DNA of 32,501 nucleotides from Actinomycetota bacterium (GTDB lineage: Bacteria > Actinomycetota > Thermoleophilia > Gaiellales > Gaiellaceae). Below are positions 14,480 to 24,762 of the stretch, piece by piece. Both the position numbers and the translations under genes were made by a program. Under the pieces are notes generated by a model. The model was not told where the DNA came from and ran no database searches. It saw only the letters and a program-made list of their open reading frames with translations. Positions within the stretch are counted from its first letter, which is position 1, and each line of letters starts with the position of its first letter. The stretch is from contig SIRU01000026.1 in assembly GCA_004366385.1 (NCBI GenBank), positions 1-32,501 on the forward strand, in the 5' to 3' direction.

Positions 14480-16153
14480 GTGAGGAGACGATTGAAGTTG
14501 GTGGCTGCGCTCGGCTTCACTGCACTCGCCGCTGCGCTCGCAGCGGGGTGTGGAGGAGGAGACGGCGACACGCTGACGTTCGGGACGGCGTCCGATCCGG
14601 TCGTGCTGGACGGTGCGCTGGTCTCCGACGGCGAGTCGCTGCGCGTCATCGACCAGATGTTCGAGACGCTCGTCGGGCTCGAGGCGGGAACGACGAAGAT
14701 CGTCCCGGAGCTCGCCGAGAGCTGGGTGGCGTCGGACGACGGGCTCGAGTGGACCTTCACGCTGCAGGACGGCGTGACGTTCCACGACGGCGAGCCGTTC
14801 AACGCCGAGGCGGTCTGCTTCAACTTCGACCGCTGGTACAACTTCTCCGGCCCGCTCCAGAACTCCAGCGTGTCGTACTACTGGCAGACGGTGTTCCGGG
14901 GCTACGCCGAGAACGAGGACGAGACGCTCGACCCGAGCCTCTACGAGAGCTGCACGGCGCAGGACGAGCTCACGGCCGTGATCCGGATCACCGAGCCGTC
15001 GTCGGCGTTCCTGGGCGCGCTGGCACTCGTGAACTTCGGCATCGCGAGCCCGAAGGCGCTCACCGACTACGAGGCCGACGCCGGGACGGTCGACGAGGAG
15101 GCCGGCGTCTTCCAGCCGACCGGGACGTACGGGACCGAGCAACCGACCGGGACGGGCCCCTTCAAGTTCGACTCGTGGGAGCGGAACGACAAGCTCACGC
15201 TCGTCCGGAACGACGACTACTGGGGTGAGAAGGCGAAGCTGGGGACGTTGATCTTCCGGCCGATCCCCGACAACGCGGCCCGCTTGCAGGCGCTCCAGAC
15301 CGGCGAGATCCAGGGGTACGACCTCGTCGAGCCGCAGGACATCGAGACCATCGAGGCGGACGACAGCCTCCAGATCCTCGATCGGCCCGCGTTCAACGTC
15401 GGCTACGTCACGATCAACCAGGCCCAGCCGCCCATGGACAACCTGCTCGTCAGGCAGGCCGTCGCGCACGGGCTCGACCGGCAGGCCGTCGTCGACAACT
15501 TCTACGCCGGCCGCGGCGAGGTGGCGCACCAGTTCATGCCGCCGCTCGTGGAGGGGTATGCCGACCAGGTCACCGAGTACGAGTACGACCCCGCCCGCTC
15601 GAGGCAGCTGCTCCAGCAGGCGGGCCTGACGCTGCCCGTCGCGATCGAGTTCTGGTACCCGACCGAGGTGTCCCGGCCGTACATGCCGGACCCGCGGCGG
15701 AACTTCGAGGCGTTCGCGGCGAGCCTGAACGAGTCGGGCTTCCGCGTCACCGCGAGGAACGCTCCGTGGAACCCGGACTACCTCGGCCGGCAGCAGAACG
15801 GCACCGCAGGTCACCTGAACCTCATCGGGTGGACCGGCGACTACGGCGACCCGGACAACTTCGTCGGGACGTTCTTCCAGTCGCAGCAGCCCGCCTGGGG
15901 GACGAACGAGTTCCCGAACCGGGAGATCATGGACCTGCTGAATCGGGCCGAGCGGGAGACGGACATCGCCGCCCGTACGGCGCTCTACCAGGAGGCGAAC
16001 CAGAAGATCGCCGACTGGATCCCGGGCGTCCCGTACGTGCACACCTCGCCCGCGCTCGCCTTCCAGGCCAACGTGACCGGGTACACGCCGAGCCCGGTCT
16101 CGCTCGAGGAGTTCGCCTCGGTGGAGTTCACCGAGGGCGGAGAGGAGGAGTAG
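14480..16153 (+). CDS. ABC transporter substrate-binding lipoprotein, family 5 (DppA/OppA type)
   Basis: A 557-residue periplasmic-type binding protein held to the membrane by lipid. The signal peptide starts VRRRLKLVAALGF and ends in a lipobox LAAGC with Cys24. The mature part shows family 5 landmarks: FGTASDPVVLDGALVSDGESLRV, the DGVTFHDGEPFNAEAV block, TGTGPFKFDSW, and GWTGDYGDPDNF. This family binds oligopeptides, but also nickel, opines and other solutes, so the ligand is open. The start GTG 14480 follows AAAGGAGAGG. It heads a five-gene importer operon; the first permease begins 43 bases downstream. Confidence 0.92.
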   Translation: MRRRLKLVAALGFTALAAALAAGCGGGDGDTLTFGTASDPVVLDGALVSDGESLRVIDQMFETLVGLEAGTTKIVPELAESWVASDDGLEWTFTLQDGVTFHDGEPFNAEAVCFNFDRWYNFSGPLQNSSVSYYWQTVFRGYAENEDETLDPSLYESCTAQDELTAVIRITEPSSAFLGALALVNFGIASPKALTDYEADAGTVDEEAGVFQPTGTYGTEQPTGTGPFKFDSWERNDKLTLVRNDDYWGEKAKLGTLIFRPIPDNAARLQALQTGEIQGYDLVEPQDIETIEADDSLQILDRPAFNVGYVTINQAQPPMDNLLVRQAVAHGLDRQAVVDNFYAGRGEVAHQFMPPLVEGYADQVTEYEYDPARSRQLLQQAGLTLPVAIEFWYPTEVSRPYMPDPRRNFEAFAASLNESGFRVTARNAPWNPDYLGRQQNGTAGHLNLIGWTGDYGDPDNFVGTFFQSQQPAWGTNEFPNREIMDLLNRAERETDIAARTALYQEANQKIADWIPGVPYVHTSPALAFQANVTGYTPSPVSLEEFASVEFTEGGEEE

Positions 16154-16196
16154 CGAGCTAGCAAAGCGCAGCCGGCGGGCGTCCTAGGAGGCACAC

Positions 16197-17204
16197 ATGC
16201 TTCGTTTCGTCGTCCGCCGGCTGCTCCTGCTCGTCCCGATCCTCCTCGGGCTCTCGATCCTCGTCTTCTTCTGGATCCGGGCGCTGCCGGGCGACCCCGC
16301 GCGTGCGCTCCTCGGGGAGCGCGCGACCGAGCAGACCATCGAGCAGGTGCGCGAGCAGTACGGGCTCGATCGCCCGGTCCACATCCAGTACATCGCGTAC
16401 ATGCGTCTCGTCGTCCGGGGGAACCTGGGGACGAGCATCAAGTCTCGGCGGCCGGTCACCGAGGAGATCTCGCGGCGCTTCCCGGCGACGATCGAGCTGG
16501 CCGCGGCCGCGATGATCTTCGCCGTCTTCCTCGGCGTGCCGCTCGGGTTCGCCGCCGCCAAGCGCTACGGAGGCGTCGTCGACAACGCGAGTCTCGTCGG
16601 CTCGCTGATCGGGATCTCGATCCCGATCTTCTTTCTCGCGCTCATCCTCAAGTGGATCTTCGCGGTGAAGCTCGGGCTCTTCCCGACGATCGGTCGCCAG
16701 TCGTCGCAGATCAGCATCGACCACCCGACGAACTTCTACGTCCTCGACGCGATCATCGCCCTCGACCCGGTCGCGCTCTGGGATGCGCTCATGCACCTCG
16801 TCCTGCCCGCGATCGCGCTCGGCTCGATCCCGCTCGCGATCATCGCCCGGATCACCCGTGCGTCGGTGCTCGACGTGCAGAACGAGGACTACGTCCGGAC
16901 GGCGCGCGCGAAGGGGCTCGAGTCGCGCATCGTCGACCGGCGCCACATCTTCCGGAACGCCATGCTCCCCGTCGTCACGATCATCGGCCTCCAGGCCGGG
17001 CTCCTGCTCTCGGGCGCGATCCTGACGGAGAAGGTGTTCGCGATCCCCGGCATGGGCTCATGGCTCGCCGACGCGATCGTCGCGCGCGACTACCCGGTGC
17101 TCCAGGGCGGGATTCTCTTCGTCGCCGTCGTCTTCGTCCTCGTCAACCTGCTCGTCGACGTCTCGTACGCGCTCGTCGATCCGAGAGTGCGGGTGAGCGG
17201 ATGA
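16197..17204 (+). CDS. ABC transporter permease, DppB/OppB type
   Basis: A 335-residue inner-membrane permease with about six helices, the first at residues 9-30 (LLLLVPILLGLSILVFFWI). The N-terminal family block LPGDPARALLGERAT and the cytoplasmic EAA-type loop DYVRTARAKGLESRIVDRRHIFRNAMLPV, which docks to the ATPase, are intact. It ends [12 protein letters not shown], a hallmark of DppB proteins. The ATG is preceded by AGGAGG at 16184-16189. Its stop overlaps the next ATG by 4 bases. Confidence 0.95.
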   Translation: MLRFVVRRLLLLVPILLGLSILVFFWIRALPGDPARALLGERATEQTIEQVREQYGLDRPVHIQYIAYMRLVVRGNLGTSIKSRRPVTEEISRRFPATIELAAAAMIFAVFLGVPLGFAAAKRYGGVVDNASLVGSLIGISIPIFFLALILKWIFAVKLGLFPTIGRQSSQISIDHPTNFYVLDAIIALDPVALWDALMHLVLPAIALGSIPLAIIARITRASVLDVQNEDYVRTARAKGLESRIVDRRHIFRNAMLPVVTIIGLQAGLLLSGAILTEKVFAIPGMGSWLADAIVARDYPVLQGGILFVAVVFVLVNLLVDVSYALVDPRVRVSG

Positions 17205-18109
17205 GCGTCACCGAGCTCGAGTCCGCGGAGATCCAGTTCGATCACCCGAGCGGGCTCTGGAGCGACGCCTGGCGCCGCCTCGTCCGCAACCCCGCAGCGA
17301 TCCTCGGGTTCGTCCTCGTCGGGCTGTTCGTCTTCACGGCCCTCTTCGCCGGCCTCATCGCGCCCTACGACCCGAGGGAGCAGAACCTCGAGCTCCTCCA
17401 GGGGTCGTGCTGTCCCGGCCCTTCGGCCGAGCATTGGTTCGGCGTCGACGACCTCGGCCGCGACCAGTTCTCGCGCGTTGTCTACGGCGCGCGCTTCTCC
17501 CTCCTGATCGGCGTCGTGGCGGTGACCGTCGGCGTGACGTTCGGTCTCCTGCTCGGCGCGATCTCGGGCTTCCTCGGCGGGAAGACGGACACGCTGATCA
17601 TGCGCCTCATGGACATCATGCTCTCCATCCCGGGGCTGCTCATGGCGATCGGGATCGCTGCGATGCTCGGGCCGGGGCTCCTCTCGATCATGATCGCCAT
17701 CGGGGTCGTCAACATCCCGATCTTCGCGAGGCTGCTGCGCGGCTCGGTTCTCGGGCAGAAGGGGAACGACTTCGTGCTCGCGGCGCGCGCTGTCGGTGTG
17801 CCTCGGAGGACGATCCTCGTGTCACACATCCTCCCGAACTCGATCTCTCCAGTGATCGTCGCCGGGACGCTGGCGCTCGCGACGGCCATCATCGACGCGG
17901 CCGGGCTCGGGTTCCTCGGGCTCGGGCCGCAGGACCCGTCGACGCCGGAATGGGGGACGATGCTCACGGGCACCGTGCGCTACCTGCAGACGGCGCCGCA
18001 TCTCGCGATCATCCCCGGGCTCGCGATAGTGATCTCGGTGCTCGGCTTCAACCTCATCGGCGACGGGCTGCGCGAGGCGCTCGACCCGAAGCTCCGGGGC
18101 CGCACGTGA
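17201..18109 (+). CDS. ABC transporter permease, DppC/OppC type
   Basis: A 302-residue second permease of the importer. A short cytoplasmic N-terminus is followed by [25 protein letters not shown], the family's OppC_N signature and first helix. Next come [10 protein letters not shown] and [24 protein letters not shown]. The ATPase-docking loop is [25 protein letters not shown]. The end [17 protein letters not shown] is the standard DppC tail. It starts with ATG overlapping DppB and its stop overlaps the next GTG. Confidence 0.95.
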   Translation: MSVTELESAEIQFDHPSGLWSDAWRRLVRNPAAILGFVLVGLFVFTALFAGLIAPYDPREQNLELLQGSCCPGPSAEHWFGVDDLGRDQFSRVVYGARFSLLIGVVAVTVGVTFGLLLGAISGFLGGKTDTLIMRLMDIMLSIPGLLMAIGIAAMLGPGLLSIMIAIGVVNIPIFARLLRGSVLGQKGNDFVLAARAVGVPRRTILVSHILPNSISPVIVAGTLALATAIIDAAGLGFLGLGPQDPSTPEWGTMLTGTVRYLQTAPHLAIIPGLAIVISVLGFNLIGDGLREALDPKLRGRT

Positions 18110-19116
18110 CGGAGCCGCTCCTCGCAGTCGAGGATCTGCGCGTCCAGTTCTGGACGAACCGCGGGACCGTGCACGCGGTGAACGGGATCTCGTTCGCGAT
18201 CGCACCCGGCGAGACGCTCGGCATCGTGGGCGAGTCCGGCTGCGGGAAGAGCGTGACGTCGCTGGCGCTCCTCGGGATCCTCCCGCGTGCCGGCCGGATC
18301 GCCGGCGGGCGCGCCATGCTCGGCGACCGCGATCTCCTTCGCCTCGACGAGGACGAGCTGCGACAGGTTCGCGGCCGGGAGATCGCGATGATCTTCCAGG
18401 ACCCGATGAGCTCGCTCAATCCCGTGCTCACGGTCGGCCGACAGATTCGCGAAGCCCTCGAGACGCACCTCGGGATGGACGAGCGGCAGGCCGACCGGCG
18501 CGCGGCCGAGCTCCTCGATCAGGTCGGTATCGCGAACCCGAAGGTCAGGCTCAAGGACTACCCGCATCAGTTCTCGGGCGGCATGCGCCAGCGGGCAATG
18601 ATCGCCATGGCGCTGGCGTGCGAGCCGAAGCTGCTCATCGCGGACGAGCCGACGACCGCACTCGACGTGACGATCCAGGCGCAGATCCTCGATCTGCTCC
18701 GGCAGCTCGTGACCGAGCGGGGCACGGCGCTCATCCTCATCACGCACGACCTCGGCGTCGTGGCCGGGATGTGCGAGCGCGTGAAGGTGATGTATGCGGG
18801 GACGATCGTCGAGTCGGGGACGGCCCGGCAGCTCTTCGCTCGGCCGCGGCACCCGTACACGCTCGGGCTCCTCCAGAGCATCCCGAGGCTCGACACGCGC
18901 GAGCGGCGAGAGCTGCTGCCGATCAAGGGCTCGCCGCGGGACATGTTGAGCGAGCCCGACTCCTGCCCCTTCGCGCCTCGCTGCCCCAACCGGGTCGAGG
19001 TGTGCACGGTCGAGCTGCCGCGGCTCACCCGGCTGGACAGTGGTCAGGAGGGTGCCTGCTTCAACCCGGTCGAGCCCGAGGCGTGGCAGCAGTACCGGCT
19101 CGAGGGCGTTGCGTGA
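18106..19116 (+). CDS. ABC transporter ATPase, DppD/OppD type
   Basis: A 336-residue nucleotide-binding subunit. Walker A is GESGCGKS, the Q loop [10 protein letters not shown], the signature FSGGMRQR, and Walker [13 protein letters not shown] with the H loop ITHD. The C-terminal oligopeptide-transporter extension ([12 protein letters not shown] ... [14 protein letters not shown] ... GACFNP) carries four cysteines. In some Dpp systems a cluster of this kind binds iron-sulfur; whether it does so here is inference. It pairs with the next gene to power the two permeases. GTG start within a 4-base overlap. Confidence 0.95.
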   Translation: MTEPLLAVEDLRVQFWTNRGTVHAVNGISFAIAPGETLGIVGESGCGKSVTSLALLGILPRAGRIAGGRAMLGDRDLLRLDEDELRQVRGREIAMIFQDPMSSLNPVLTVGRQIREALETHLGMDERQADRRAAELLDQVGIANPKVRLKDYPHQFSGGMRQRAMIAMALACEPKLLIADEPTTALDVTIQAQILDLLRQLVTERGTALILITHDLGVVAGMCERVKVMYAGTIVESGTARQLFARPRHPYTLGLLQSIPRLDTRERRELLPIKGSPRDMLSEPDSCPFAPRCPNRVEVCTVELPRLTRLDSGQEGACFNPVEPEAWQQYRLEGVA

Positions 19117-20177
19117 GCGCCGCGGCCCCGGGCGAGCCGCTCCTCCAACTCGAGGATCTCAAGGTCTACTTCCCGGTCAAGAGCGGCATCGTGCTCGACC
19201 GGCACGTCGGTGACGTCCGCGCCGTGGACGGCGTGTCCTTGACGATCGCGCGCGGGGAGACGCTCGGGCTCGTCGGCGAGTCGGGATGTGGCAAGTCGAC
19301 GATCGGCCGCGCGATCCTCCGCCTGTACGAGCCGACGGCGGGGCGGATCGTCTTCGACGGGCGCGACATCACCCACCTCGGCGAGCGCGAGCTCCGTCCG
19401 CTGCGCCGGCGGATCCAGATGGTCTTCCAGGATCCGTTCGCGTCCCTCAACCCGCGGCACTCGGTCGGGCGCATCGTGGGCGAGCCGCTGCGCGTCCACG
19501 GCCTCGCGAGTCGCTCCGAGGCCACTCGGCGGGTGCGGGAGCTGCTCGCCCTGGTCGGGCTCCCGCCCGATGCCGTGGGCCGCTACCCACACGAGTTCTC
19601 CGGCGGCCAGCGGCAACGAATCGGCGTCGCCCGCGCGCTCGCCCTGAATCCCGAGCTCCTCGTCTGCGACGAGCCGGTCTCCGCGCTCGACGTCTCGATC
19701 CAGGCGCAGATCGTGAACCTGATGGAGCGGCTTCAGGAGGAGCTCGGGCTCACGTACCTCTTCATCGCGCACGACCTCGCGGTGGTCCGTCACATCTCGA
19801 ACCGGATCGCCGTCATGTACCTCGGCAGGATCGTCGAGGTCGCGCCGGCCGACGACCTGTACGACAACCCCCTCCACCCGTACACGATCACGCTCCTGTC
19901 CGCGATCCCGATCCCCGATCCGGAGATCGAGCGCGGACGGGCAGCGATCCGGGTCGAGGGCGACCTGCCGAGCCCGGCCGATCCGCCAGCTGCCTGCCGG
20001 TTCCACACCCGCTGCCCGTTCGTGCAGCCGACCCGCTGCGCGGACGAGGAGCCGATGCTCCGGCCGCTCGACGGTCACGTCGTGGCATGTCACTACGCAG
20101 AGGACGTGCAAGCGGGGCGGATCGAGCCGGCTACGCGAGCGCCGGCTCCCTCGTTCGAGCCATACGCGGGCGCCTGA
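19113..20177 (+). CDS. ABC transporter ATPase, DppF/OppF type
   Basis: A 354-residue second ATPase. It has the DppF-specific N-terminal insertion ([26 protein letters not shown]), Walker [11 protein letters not shown] loop [11 protein letters not shown], signature FSGGQRQR and Walker [17 protein letters not shown], with H loop IAHD. The C-terminal extension has [15 protein letters not shown] and VACHY. GTG start overlaps the DppD stop by 4 bases. It closes the five-gene importer, and a LuxR-type mini-protein gene begins 37 bases later on the same strand. Confidence 0.95.
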   Translation: MSAAAPGEPLLQLEDLKVYFPVKSGIVLDRHVGDVRAVDGVSLTIARGETLGLVGESGCGKSTIGRAILRLYEPTAGRIVFDGRDITHLGERELRPLRRRIQMVFQDPFASLNPRHSVGRIVGEPLRVHGLASRSEATRRVRELLALVGLPPDAVGRYPHEFSGGQRQRIGVARALALNPELLVCDEPVSALDVSIQAQIVNLMERLQEELGLTYLFIAHDLAVVRHISNRIAVMYLGRIVEVAPADDLYDNPLHPYTITLLSAIPIPDPEIERGRAAIRVEGDLPSPADPPAACRFHTRCPFVQPTRCADEEPMLRPLDGHVVACHYAEDVQAGRIEPATRAPAPSFEPYAGA

Positions 20178-20214
20178 CCTAAAGCGGCCTCGCGGCACCG
20201 CCGATACCGGAGGC

Positions 20215-20550
20215 GTGGACGCCGCTGAGCGCAAGGAGATTCTCGACCGCTATCGCGACCACAGCCGCCGGTTCGAGGCGGCTGCGGCTCGCCGCAGCGC
20301 GCGCCGACACGGCTCCGTCATCCCGTTCAATCCTCCTGCGACCCGCGAGGTCGGTCAGGACCCGACCGCGCGCGAGATCGAGGTGCTCCAGCTCGTCGCG
20401 GACGGGCTCGTGAACCGTGAGATCGGCGAGCGCCTCTTCCTCTCGGAGGAGACCGTCAAGTCTCACGTGCGGCACCTGCTCGCGAAGCTTCAGGCGCGCA
20501 GCAGAGCCCACGCCGTAGCGGTTGGCTTCCGGCGTGGGCTCATTGCGTAG
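20215..20550 (+). CDS. Small LuxR-type helix-turn-helix protein
   Basis: A 111-residue protein. The N-terminal 50 residues are charged and helical (ERKEILDRYRDHSRRFEAAAARR). The rest is a GerE/LuxR DNA-binding domain: DPTAREIEVLQLVADGLVNREIGERLFLSEETVKSHVRHLLAKL. There is no receiver or ligand domain, so if it responds to a signal it does so through a partner or its level. The GTG start has GGAGG only one base upstream, too close to work normally, so the start is uncertain. It lies downstream of the ABC importer on the same strand and could be read from it. Confidence 0.8.
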   Translation: MDAAERKEILDRYRDHSRRFEAAAARRSARRHGSVIPFNPPATREVGQDPTAREIEVLQLVADGLVNREIGERLFLSEETVKSHVRHLLAKLQARSRAHAVAVGFRRGLIA

Positions 20551-20584
20551 CAGCTACGGCCGTCGGATCCCGGTCCCCGTCCGG

Positions 20585-20618
20585 ATCCCTCTCGTCGGCG
20601 GTAACCCGAAAGAGGGAT
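20585..20618 (+). terminator. Terminator-like hairpin between LuxR mini-gene and HD-GYP gene
   Basis: ATCCCTCT (20585-20592) pairs with AGAGGGAT (20611-20618), and inside it TCGG pairs with CCGA around a CGGTAAC loop. No T tract follows. Placed 35 bases after the LuxR stop it can end the importer transcript. It might also act in the leader of the HD-GYP gene. The rest of 20551-20685 shows nothing I can name. Confidence 0.5.
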
Positions 20619-20685
20619 GCTCATAGCTGACGGAGAACCGAGGATGTGACGGCTCTACCAGTACTTGCCACCTCTGGCCATAGGC

Positions 20686-22149
20686 ATGACTCCTCAATTG
20701 GGAACTGACGGCAGCCGGATCGTATACCCCGTTCGGGGGATGGCGCAAGCGATCCGTCGCGCGTCGCAGAGCACCGAGCGACGGACGGTCGTCTACACCG
20801 TCGCGGTCATGGTCGCCGCCACGCTCACCGCGCTCGCTCTCGTCGGCGCGGGGTACGGCCTGGAGGCTCCGATCCTCGTGCTCGCCCTGTCGGGCGCTGC
20901 GGCGCTGGCGGAGCGGAGCAGCGTGCGTCTGACCGGCACGACGGAGCTGACCATCTCCGTCCTCCCGATGCTGTTCGCCGCGGTGCTCTTCGGGCCGTTG
21001 GCCGCGGCCGTGGTCGGGGCGGCCGCGATGCTGGGAGATCCGGAGCTCATGACGCGCAGCCGCGAGCGGGCGCCGCATCTGAAGTGGGCGGTCTACACCA
21101 GTACACGGTTCATGACCGGTGCGTTGACGGGTCTAGCGGCCGGTGCGACCCTGATTCTGGTTCCGTCCGAGTTCGGCGGTCTCATCGCTGCCACGATCGT
21201 GGGAGCACTGGTTTGCGAGGTGCTCGAGATCGTCTTCGCGGCGATCACGGCTGCGGTTCGTGGTGGATCAATGCGCGACGCAGCATGGACATTGGCACCA
21301 CTCCTTGTACTCGCTCCGCCGATCTATGTCCCCGTTGTTGCCCTCCTGGCGTTCATGTACCTGGAGGTCTCGCCTTGGACGCTCGTGCTGTTCCTCGTCC
21401 CGGCGATCGCAGCCCAGCGCCTCTACGACCTGTATCAGGGCGAGCGGCGACTCGCCGCCGAACTCACGGTCGCGAACGAGACGCTCGAGCGCGCCAATCT
21501 GCAGTTCGCCGGAGCGCTCGTCACCACCCTGGACGCCAGAGACCGGTACACCGCCGGGCACTCGGTCGCCGTCGCCATCTACTCGCGGGACGTCGCCGAG
21601 CGCATGGGCCTGCCGGCCGAGACGCAGGAACAGGCCTACCTGTGCGGTCTCGTGCACGACATCGGCAAGATCGGGCTTCCCCCGGGACTGCTCGAGAAGC
21701 CCGGCGCCCTGACGCTCGAGGAGCGCCGGGAGATGCAGAGGCACTCCGAGATCGGCGAGCGGATCCTCAAGAGGGTCGACGAGTACTCCGAGATCGCGAC
21801 GATCGTGCGCCATCATCACGAGCGCATCGACGGCGAGGGGTACCCGGACGCCCTCCCGGGGGGCGACATCCCGCTCGTCTCGCGGATCATCGCCGTGGCC
21901 GACGCGTACAACGCGATGACGTCGGACCGGCCCTACCGCGACGCGATGCCGAGCAGGGTCGCGCGCCTGCGCCTCGCGCAGGCCGTCGACAGCCAGTTCG
22001 ACACCGCGGTCGTCGCGGCGTTCGAGGCGGTCCTGGCCGGGGCGTCCGAGGATTACCGGCTGGCGCGCTCGGCGGAGTTCCGGCCGCTCGCTCAGCGCCC
22101 CGACGAGCCGTCCACCGCATCGTTGCCGCTCGTCGCCGAGGTCGCCTGA
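20686..22149 (+). CDS. Membrane HD-GYP domain protein, probable c-di-GMP phosphodiesterase
   Basis: A 487-residue protein from ATG 20686. TTG 20665 and ATG 20740 are alternatives; no clear ribosome site decides. About seven hydrophobic segments fill residues 35-245, resembling a membrane sensor module without an extracellular domain. A short helical linker (ERRLAAELTVANETLERANLQF) leads to a full HD-GYP domain: RDRYTAGHSVAVAIYSRDVAERMG, catalytic HDIGK, RHHHERIDGEGYPDALPG with the GYP motif, and VADAYNAMTSDRPYR. Intact HD and GYP residues predict hydrolysis of cyclic di-GMP. The 3' end overlaps the convergent MalT-like gene by 58 bases. Base composition here is a little less GC-rich than in the surrounding housekeeping genes. 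Confidence 0.9.
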   Translation: MTPQLGTDGSRIVYPVRGMAQAIRRASQSTERRTVVYTVAVMVAATLTALALVGAGYGLEAPILVLALSGAAALAERSSVRLTGTTELTISVLPMLFAAVLFGPLAAAVVGAAAMLGDPELMTRSRERAPHLKWAVYTSTRFMTGALTGLAAGATLILVPSEFGGLIAATIVGALVCEVLEIVFAAITAAVRGGSMRDAAWTLAPLLVLAPPIYVPVVALLAFMYLEVSPWTLVLFLVPAIAAQRLYDLYQGERRLAAELTVANETLERANLQFAGALVTTLDARDRYTAGHSVAVAIYSRDVAERMGLPAETQEQAYLCGLVHDIGKIGLPPGLLEKPGALTLEERREMQRHSEIGERILKRVDEYSEIATIVRHHHERIDGEGYPDALPGGDIPLVSRIIAVADAYNAMTSDRPYRDAMPSRVARLRLAQAVDSQFDTAVVAAFEAVLAGASEDYRLARSAEFRPLAQRPDEPSTASLPLVAEVA

Positions 22150-24674
22150 GCGGGCCTCTCGAGCCTCGCCTGGACGGCGATCGCTGCCCTGGAGCGGATC
22201 CCGATCTTGTCGAAGATGTGGTGCACGTGCACCTTCACCGTCTCCTCGCTGATGACGAGCAGCTCGGCGATCTGAAGGTTCGTCATCCCGCTGCGCAGAC
22301 CCGCGTAAACGTCGCGCTCCCTCGGCGAGAGCCGTGCCGCGGGGTCGTCGAGCGACACCGAGTGCCCTGCCGCCAGCGCGACGTCGTCGTCTCCGACGCC
22401 TCGCAGGACCGCCGCGGCTGTCTCGCCCAGCTCCTCGTCCCGGAGCAGGAGGGTCAAGAGCTCTGGGACCGCCCGGTACGTCGTCACCAGGAGGTCGATC
22501 GCCCCGGTGCCCAGCGCAGCCCGGAGGAACTGGTGCGCGTGCTCCGCCGCTCCGGGGTCCTTGCCCCTCAGTGCGACGACTGCCTCGGCGGCGAGCCCGA
22601 GGACTCTCGGCTCGATCGCCTGCGACGCCCCGCGGACCTCCTCGACGAGCGCGCGAGCCGCGCCGAGCCGGGACAGCGCAGCGAGTGCGAGCGCACGCGA
22701 GGCCGAGAGCTCGGCCCGCGCGGAGGGAACCGTGCACCGCCGCTCGACCCCTGGGAGCGCCGCCGCGGCCTCGAGCCGGCCCTGCTGCGTCAGGATGCGG
22801 ACGGCGATCGCACGGCACAGGTGCTCCGCGTACGCGTTCCGCCCGGCCCTCGCCAGCCCGAGGGCCTCCTGCACGCAGTCGTGCGCTGCCTGCCACTCGC
22901 GACGACCGGCGTGGGCCGTGGCGGCCGGACAGAGCGCGTATAGGCGTGCGAACTCGAGCCGGTAGCGCTCCGTTGTGTCGAGGAAATCCGCCGCGATCGA
23001 GAGGGCCTCGTCGTAGCGCGCGGCTAGGGCGAGTGCCGCCGCGTAGACGCTCTGGAAGCCCGATCGCGAGATGGGATCTTGGACGGCGCCCAACAACTCG
23101 TAGGCACGGTCGGCTGCCTCCAAACTCACACTACCGAGCTTCAGCTGGTAACCGAGGGATAGCGTCGCGCTTCTGACTATCTCCAGTGGGGACGTGGCCG
23201 GAGTGCTTGCGTGGAGTACCTCTAACCCCGCTAGAGCCTCCTCACCGCGCTCAAGGTCGACCAGGGCGGAGACCTGACCCCAGCGGGCGCTGCGACGTTC
23301 GAGCTCGGTGCTCGCGATCGACTCGGCCCGCTCGTACAGCGCCAGGGCCTCTTCCTCCCGAGACGCGAGGTGCGCGGCGCGACCGGCAACGGACAAGGCG
23401 CGAAACGTCGACTCCGATTCGGCTGCTGCAGCGAGCTCACCGTGGGCTTGGGCTTCCGCGAACCGACCCCGTCGCAGGGCGAGCTCGGCACGTGCGACGG
23501 AGCAGATCGGCGCCTCGATCTCGGTTGTCGAGAGCTCCAACCAGGCTTCGATCGTCGTCAGGCGTGCGGTGTCGAGGAGCTCGTCCAACGCCAGAGCGAG
23601 CGTCGACTCGAGCTCGGACGCGAGATCGAAGCGCGCAGTCAGCTCGTACGCCGCTTCCCAGTCGTGACGCTCGCGGTAGTGCTCGAGGCAGACGTGGACG
23701 GTGTCGGGCTCGGGCGACGAGCCGAAGTCCCGGCGGCTCTCGAGGAACGAGCGCGTCAGTGGGTGGAGCTCGAGGAATCCGTCGCGTTCGACCATGCTTC
23801 CGAGATCCAGCGCCGCGGAGCACACGCTCGTCGCGCGCTCGGAGCCGAGCAGCGTGGCCGCGAGCGCTCGGTCGAGCACCGGTGGTGTGGCGAGGCGAAC
23901 GAGTCCGCGCTGGACGTCGCCGTCGAGCGCGGCGAACACTTCCTCGGCGAAGAACTCGTACAGAGACTTCCGGGCCGAGCTCGTATCGGGAGGCTCGGCC
24001 GGCGAGACGCTCGCCAGGCCGATGACGGCGGGCCACCCGCCGGCGAGCGCGGTCAGCTCCGACGCCGCAGTCTCGCTTCGCCCGGCGAGGACCTCGGCGG
24101 CCTCGCGCTCGTCCATTGCCAAGTCGTCCTGTGTCAGCTCGAACACCTCGCCGTACACCACCTTGCGCCTGGGCGCCCACGAAGGTCGGAGCCTGCTTGC
24201 GATCATGAACTGGACGCGTGATGCGTCGACAAGAGCCCCCACGAACCTCTCCGCCTCGGGTGCCGGAGCGAGCTCGTGGTATTCGTCGATCACGAGCCAG
24301 GCGCGTTCCGGCCAGTCCTCGAGATCCTCGCCGAGGATCTCCGCGAGCACCACGGGATGCTCGGCAGGAGAAGGCGCGGCGCGCAGGTGCTCGCGCAGCC
24401 GGTGGTCGCAGCCGGGGACGATGGCCGACGCGACCTCGGCCAGATCGAGCGCGAGCGCTGCGACGTCGACCGAAGAGGGGCGAGCCCGGAACCGCGCCCC
24501 CGTGCGACCGCCGTGCGTGACCCACTGATCCGCGAGCGTGGTCTTCCCAAAGCCGGCCGGGGCCACGAGCACGCAGATCCGCACTCCCGACTCCTCGAGA
24601 AGCCGGAGCAGCCTCGGCCGCTCGATGATTCGCCGCTGAAGCGCCCTCTGCCGCCCGCTCGTCGATGCAATCAC
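22092..24674 (-). CDS. Large ATP-dependent LuxR-family regulator (MalT-like STAND protein)
   Basis: An 860-residue regulator. An N-terminal NTPase has Walker A APAGFGKTT (38-46) and Walker B LVIDE (127-131), the STAND arrangement. A long alpha-helical middle (about 300-770) of alanine- and leucine-rich repeats resembles TPR arrays. The C-terminus has a LuxR helix-turn-helix (SPRERDVYAGLRSGMTNLQIAELLVISEETVKVHVHHIFDKIG). In MalT-type proteins ATP and an inducer drive oligomerisation and activation; the inducer here is unknown. I chose GTG 24674 because GAGGA lies seven bases upstream; GTG 24716 is in frame with no usable ribosome site. Some stretches near 23000-23200 are less GC-rich than neighbours. 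Confidence 0.9.
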   Translation of the reverse strand: MIASTSGRQRALQRRIIERPRLLRLLEESGVRICVLVAPAGFGKTTLADQWVTHGGRTGARFRARPSSVDVAALALDLAEVASAIVPGCDHRLREHLRAAPSPAEHPVVLAEILGEDLEDWPERAWLVIDEYHELAPAPEAERFVGALVDASRVQFMIASRLRPSWAPRRKVVYGEVFELTQDDLAMDEREAAEVLAGRSETAASELTALAGGWPAVIGLASVSPAEPPDTSSARKSLYEFFAEEVFAALDGDVQRGLVRLATPPVLDRALAATLLGSERATSVCSAALDLGSMVERDGFLELHPLTRSFLESRRDFGSSPEPDTVHVCLEHYRERHDWEAAYELTARFDLASELESTLALALDELLDTARLTTIEAWLELSTTEIEAPICSVARAELALRRGRFAEAQAHGELAAAAESESTFRALSVAGRAAHLASREEEALALYERAESIASTELERRSARWGQVSALVDLERGEEALAGLEVLHASTPATSPLEIVRSATLSLGYQLKLGSVSLEAADRAYELLGAVQDPISRSGFQSVYAAALALAARYDEALSIAADFLDTTERYRLEFARLYALCPAATAHAGRREWQAAHDCVQEALGLARAGRNAYAEHLCRAIAVRILTQQGRLEAAAALPGVERRCTVPSARAELSASRALALAALSRLGAARALVEEVRGASQAIEPRVLGLAAEAVVALRGKDPGAAEHAHQFLRAALGTGAIDLLVTTYRAVPELLTLLLRDEELGETAAAVLRGVGDDDVALAAGHSVSLDDPAARLSPRERDVYAGLRSGMTNLQIAELLVISEETVKVHVHHIFDKIGIRSRAAIAVQARLERPAQATSATSGNDAVDGSSGR

Positions 24675-24762
24675 GTGAACGTCCTCGGTGGCCGACTCGG
24701 GCGCCGACCCTAACACCCCTCGAAGCGTTGCGGATCTGTGGCCAGGGGATGGCGCGGGGGTC

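Noticed and set aside
13065-16042. Long minus-strand frames opposite the sigma factor and binding-protein genes
   Set aside because: High-GC antisense shadows; the plus-strand genes have clear family motifs and ribosome sites.
20551-20685. A c-di-GMP riboswitch before the HD-GYP gene
   Set aside because: The hairpin at 20585-20618 lacks the conserved riboswitch core, so I call it only terminator-like.
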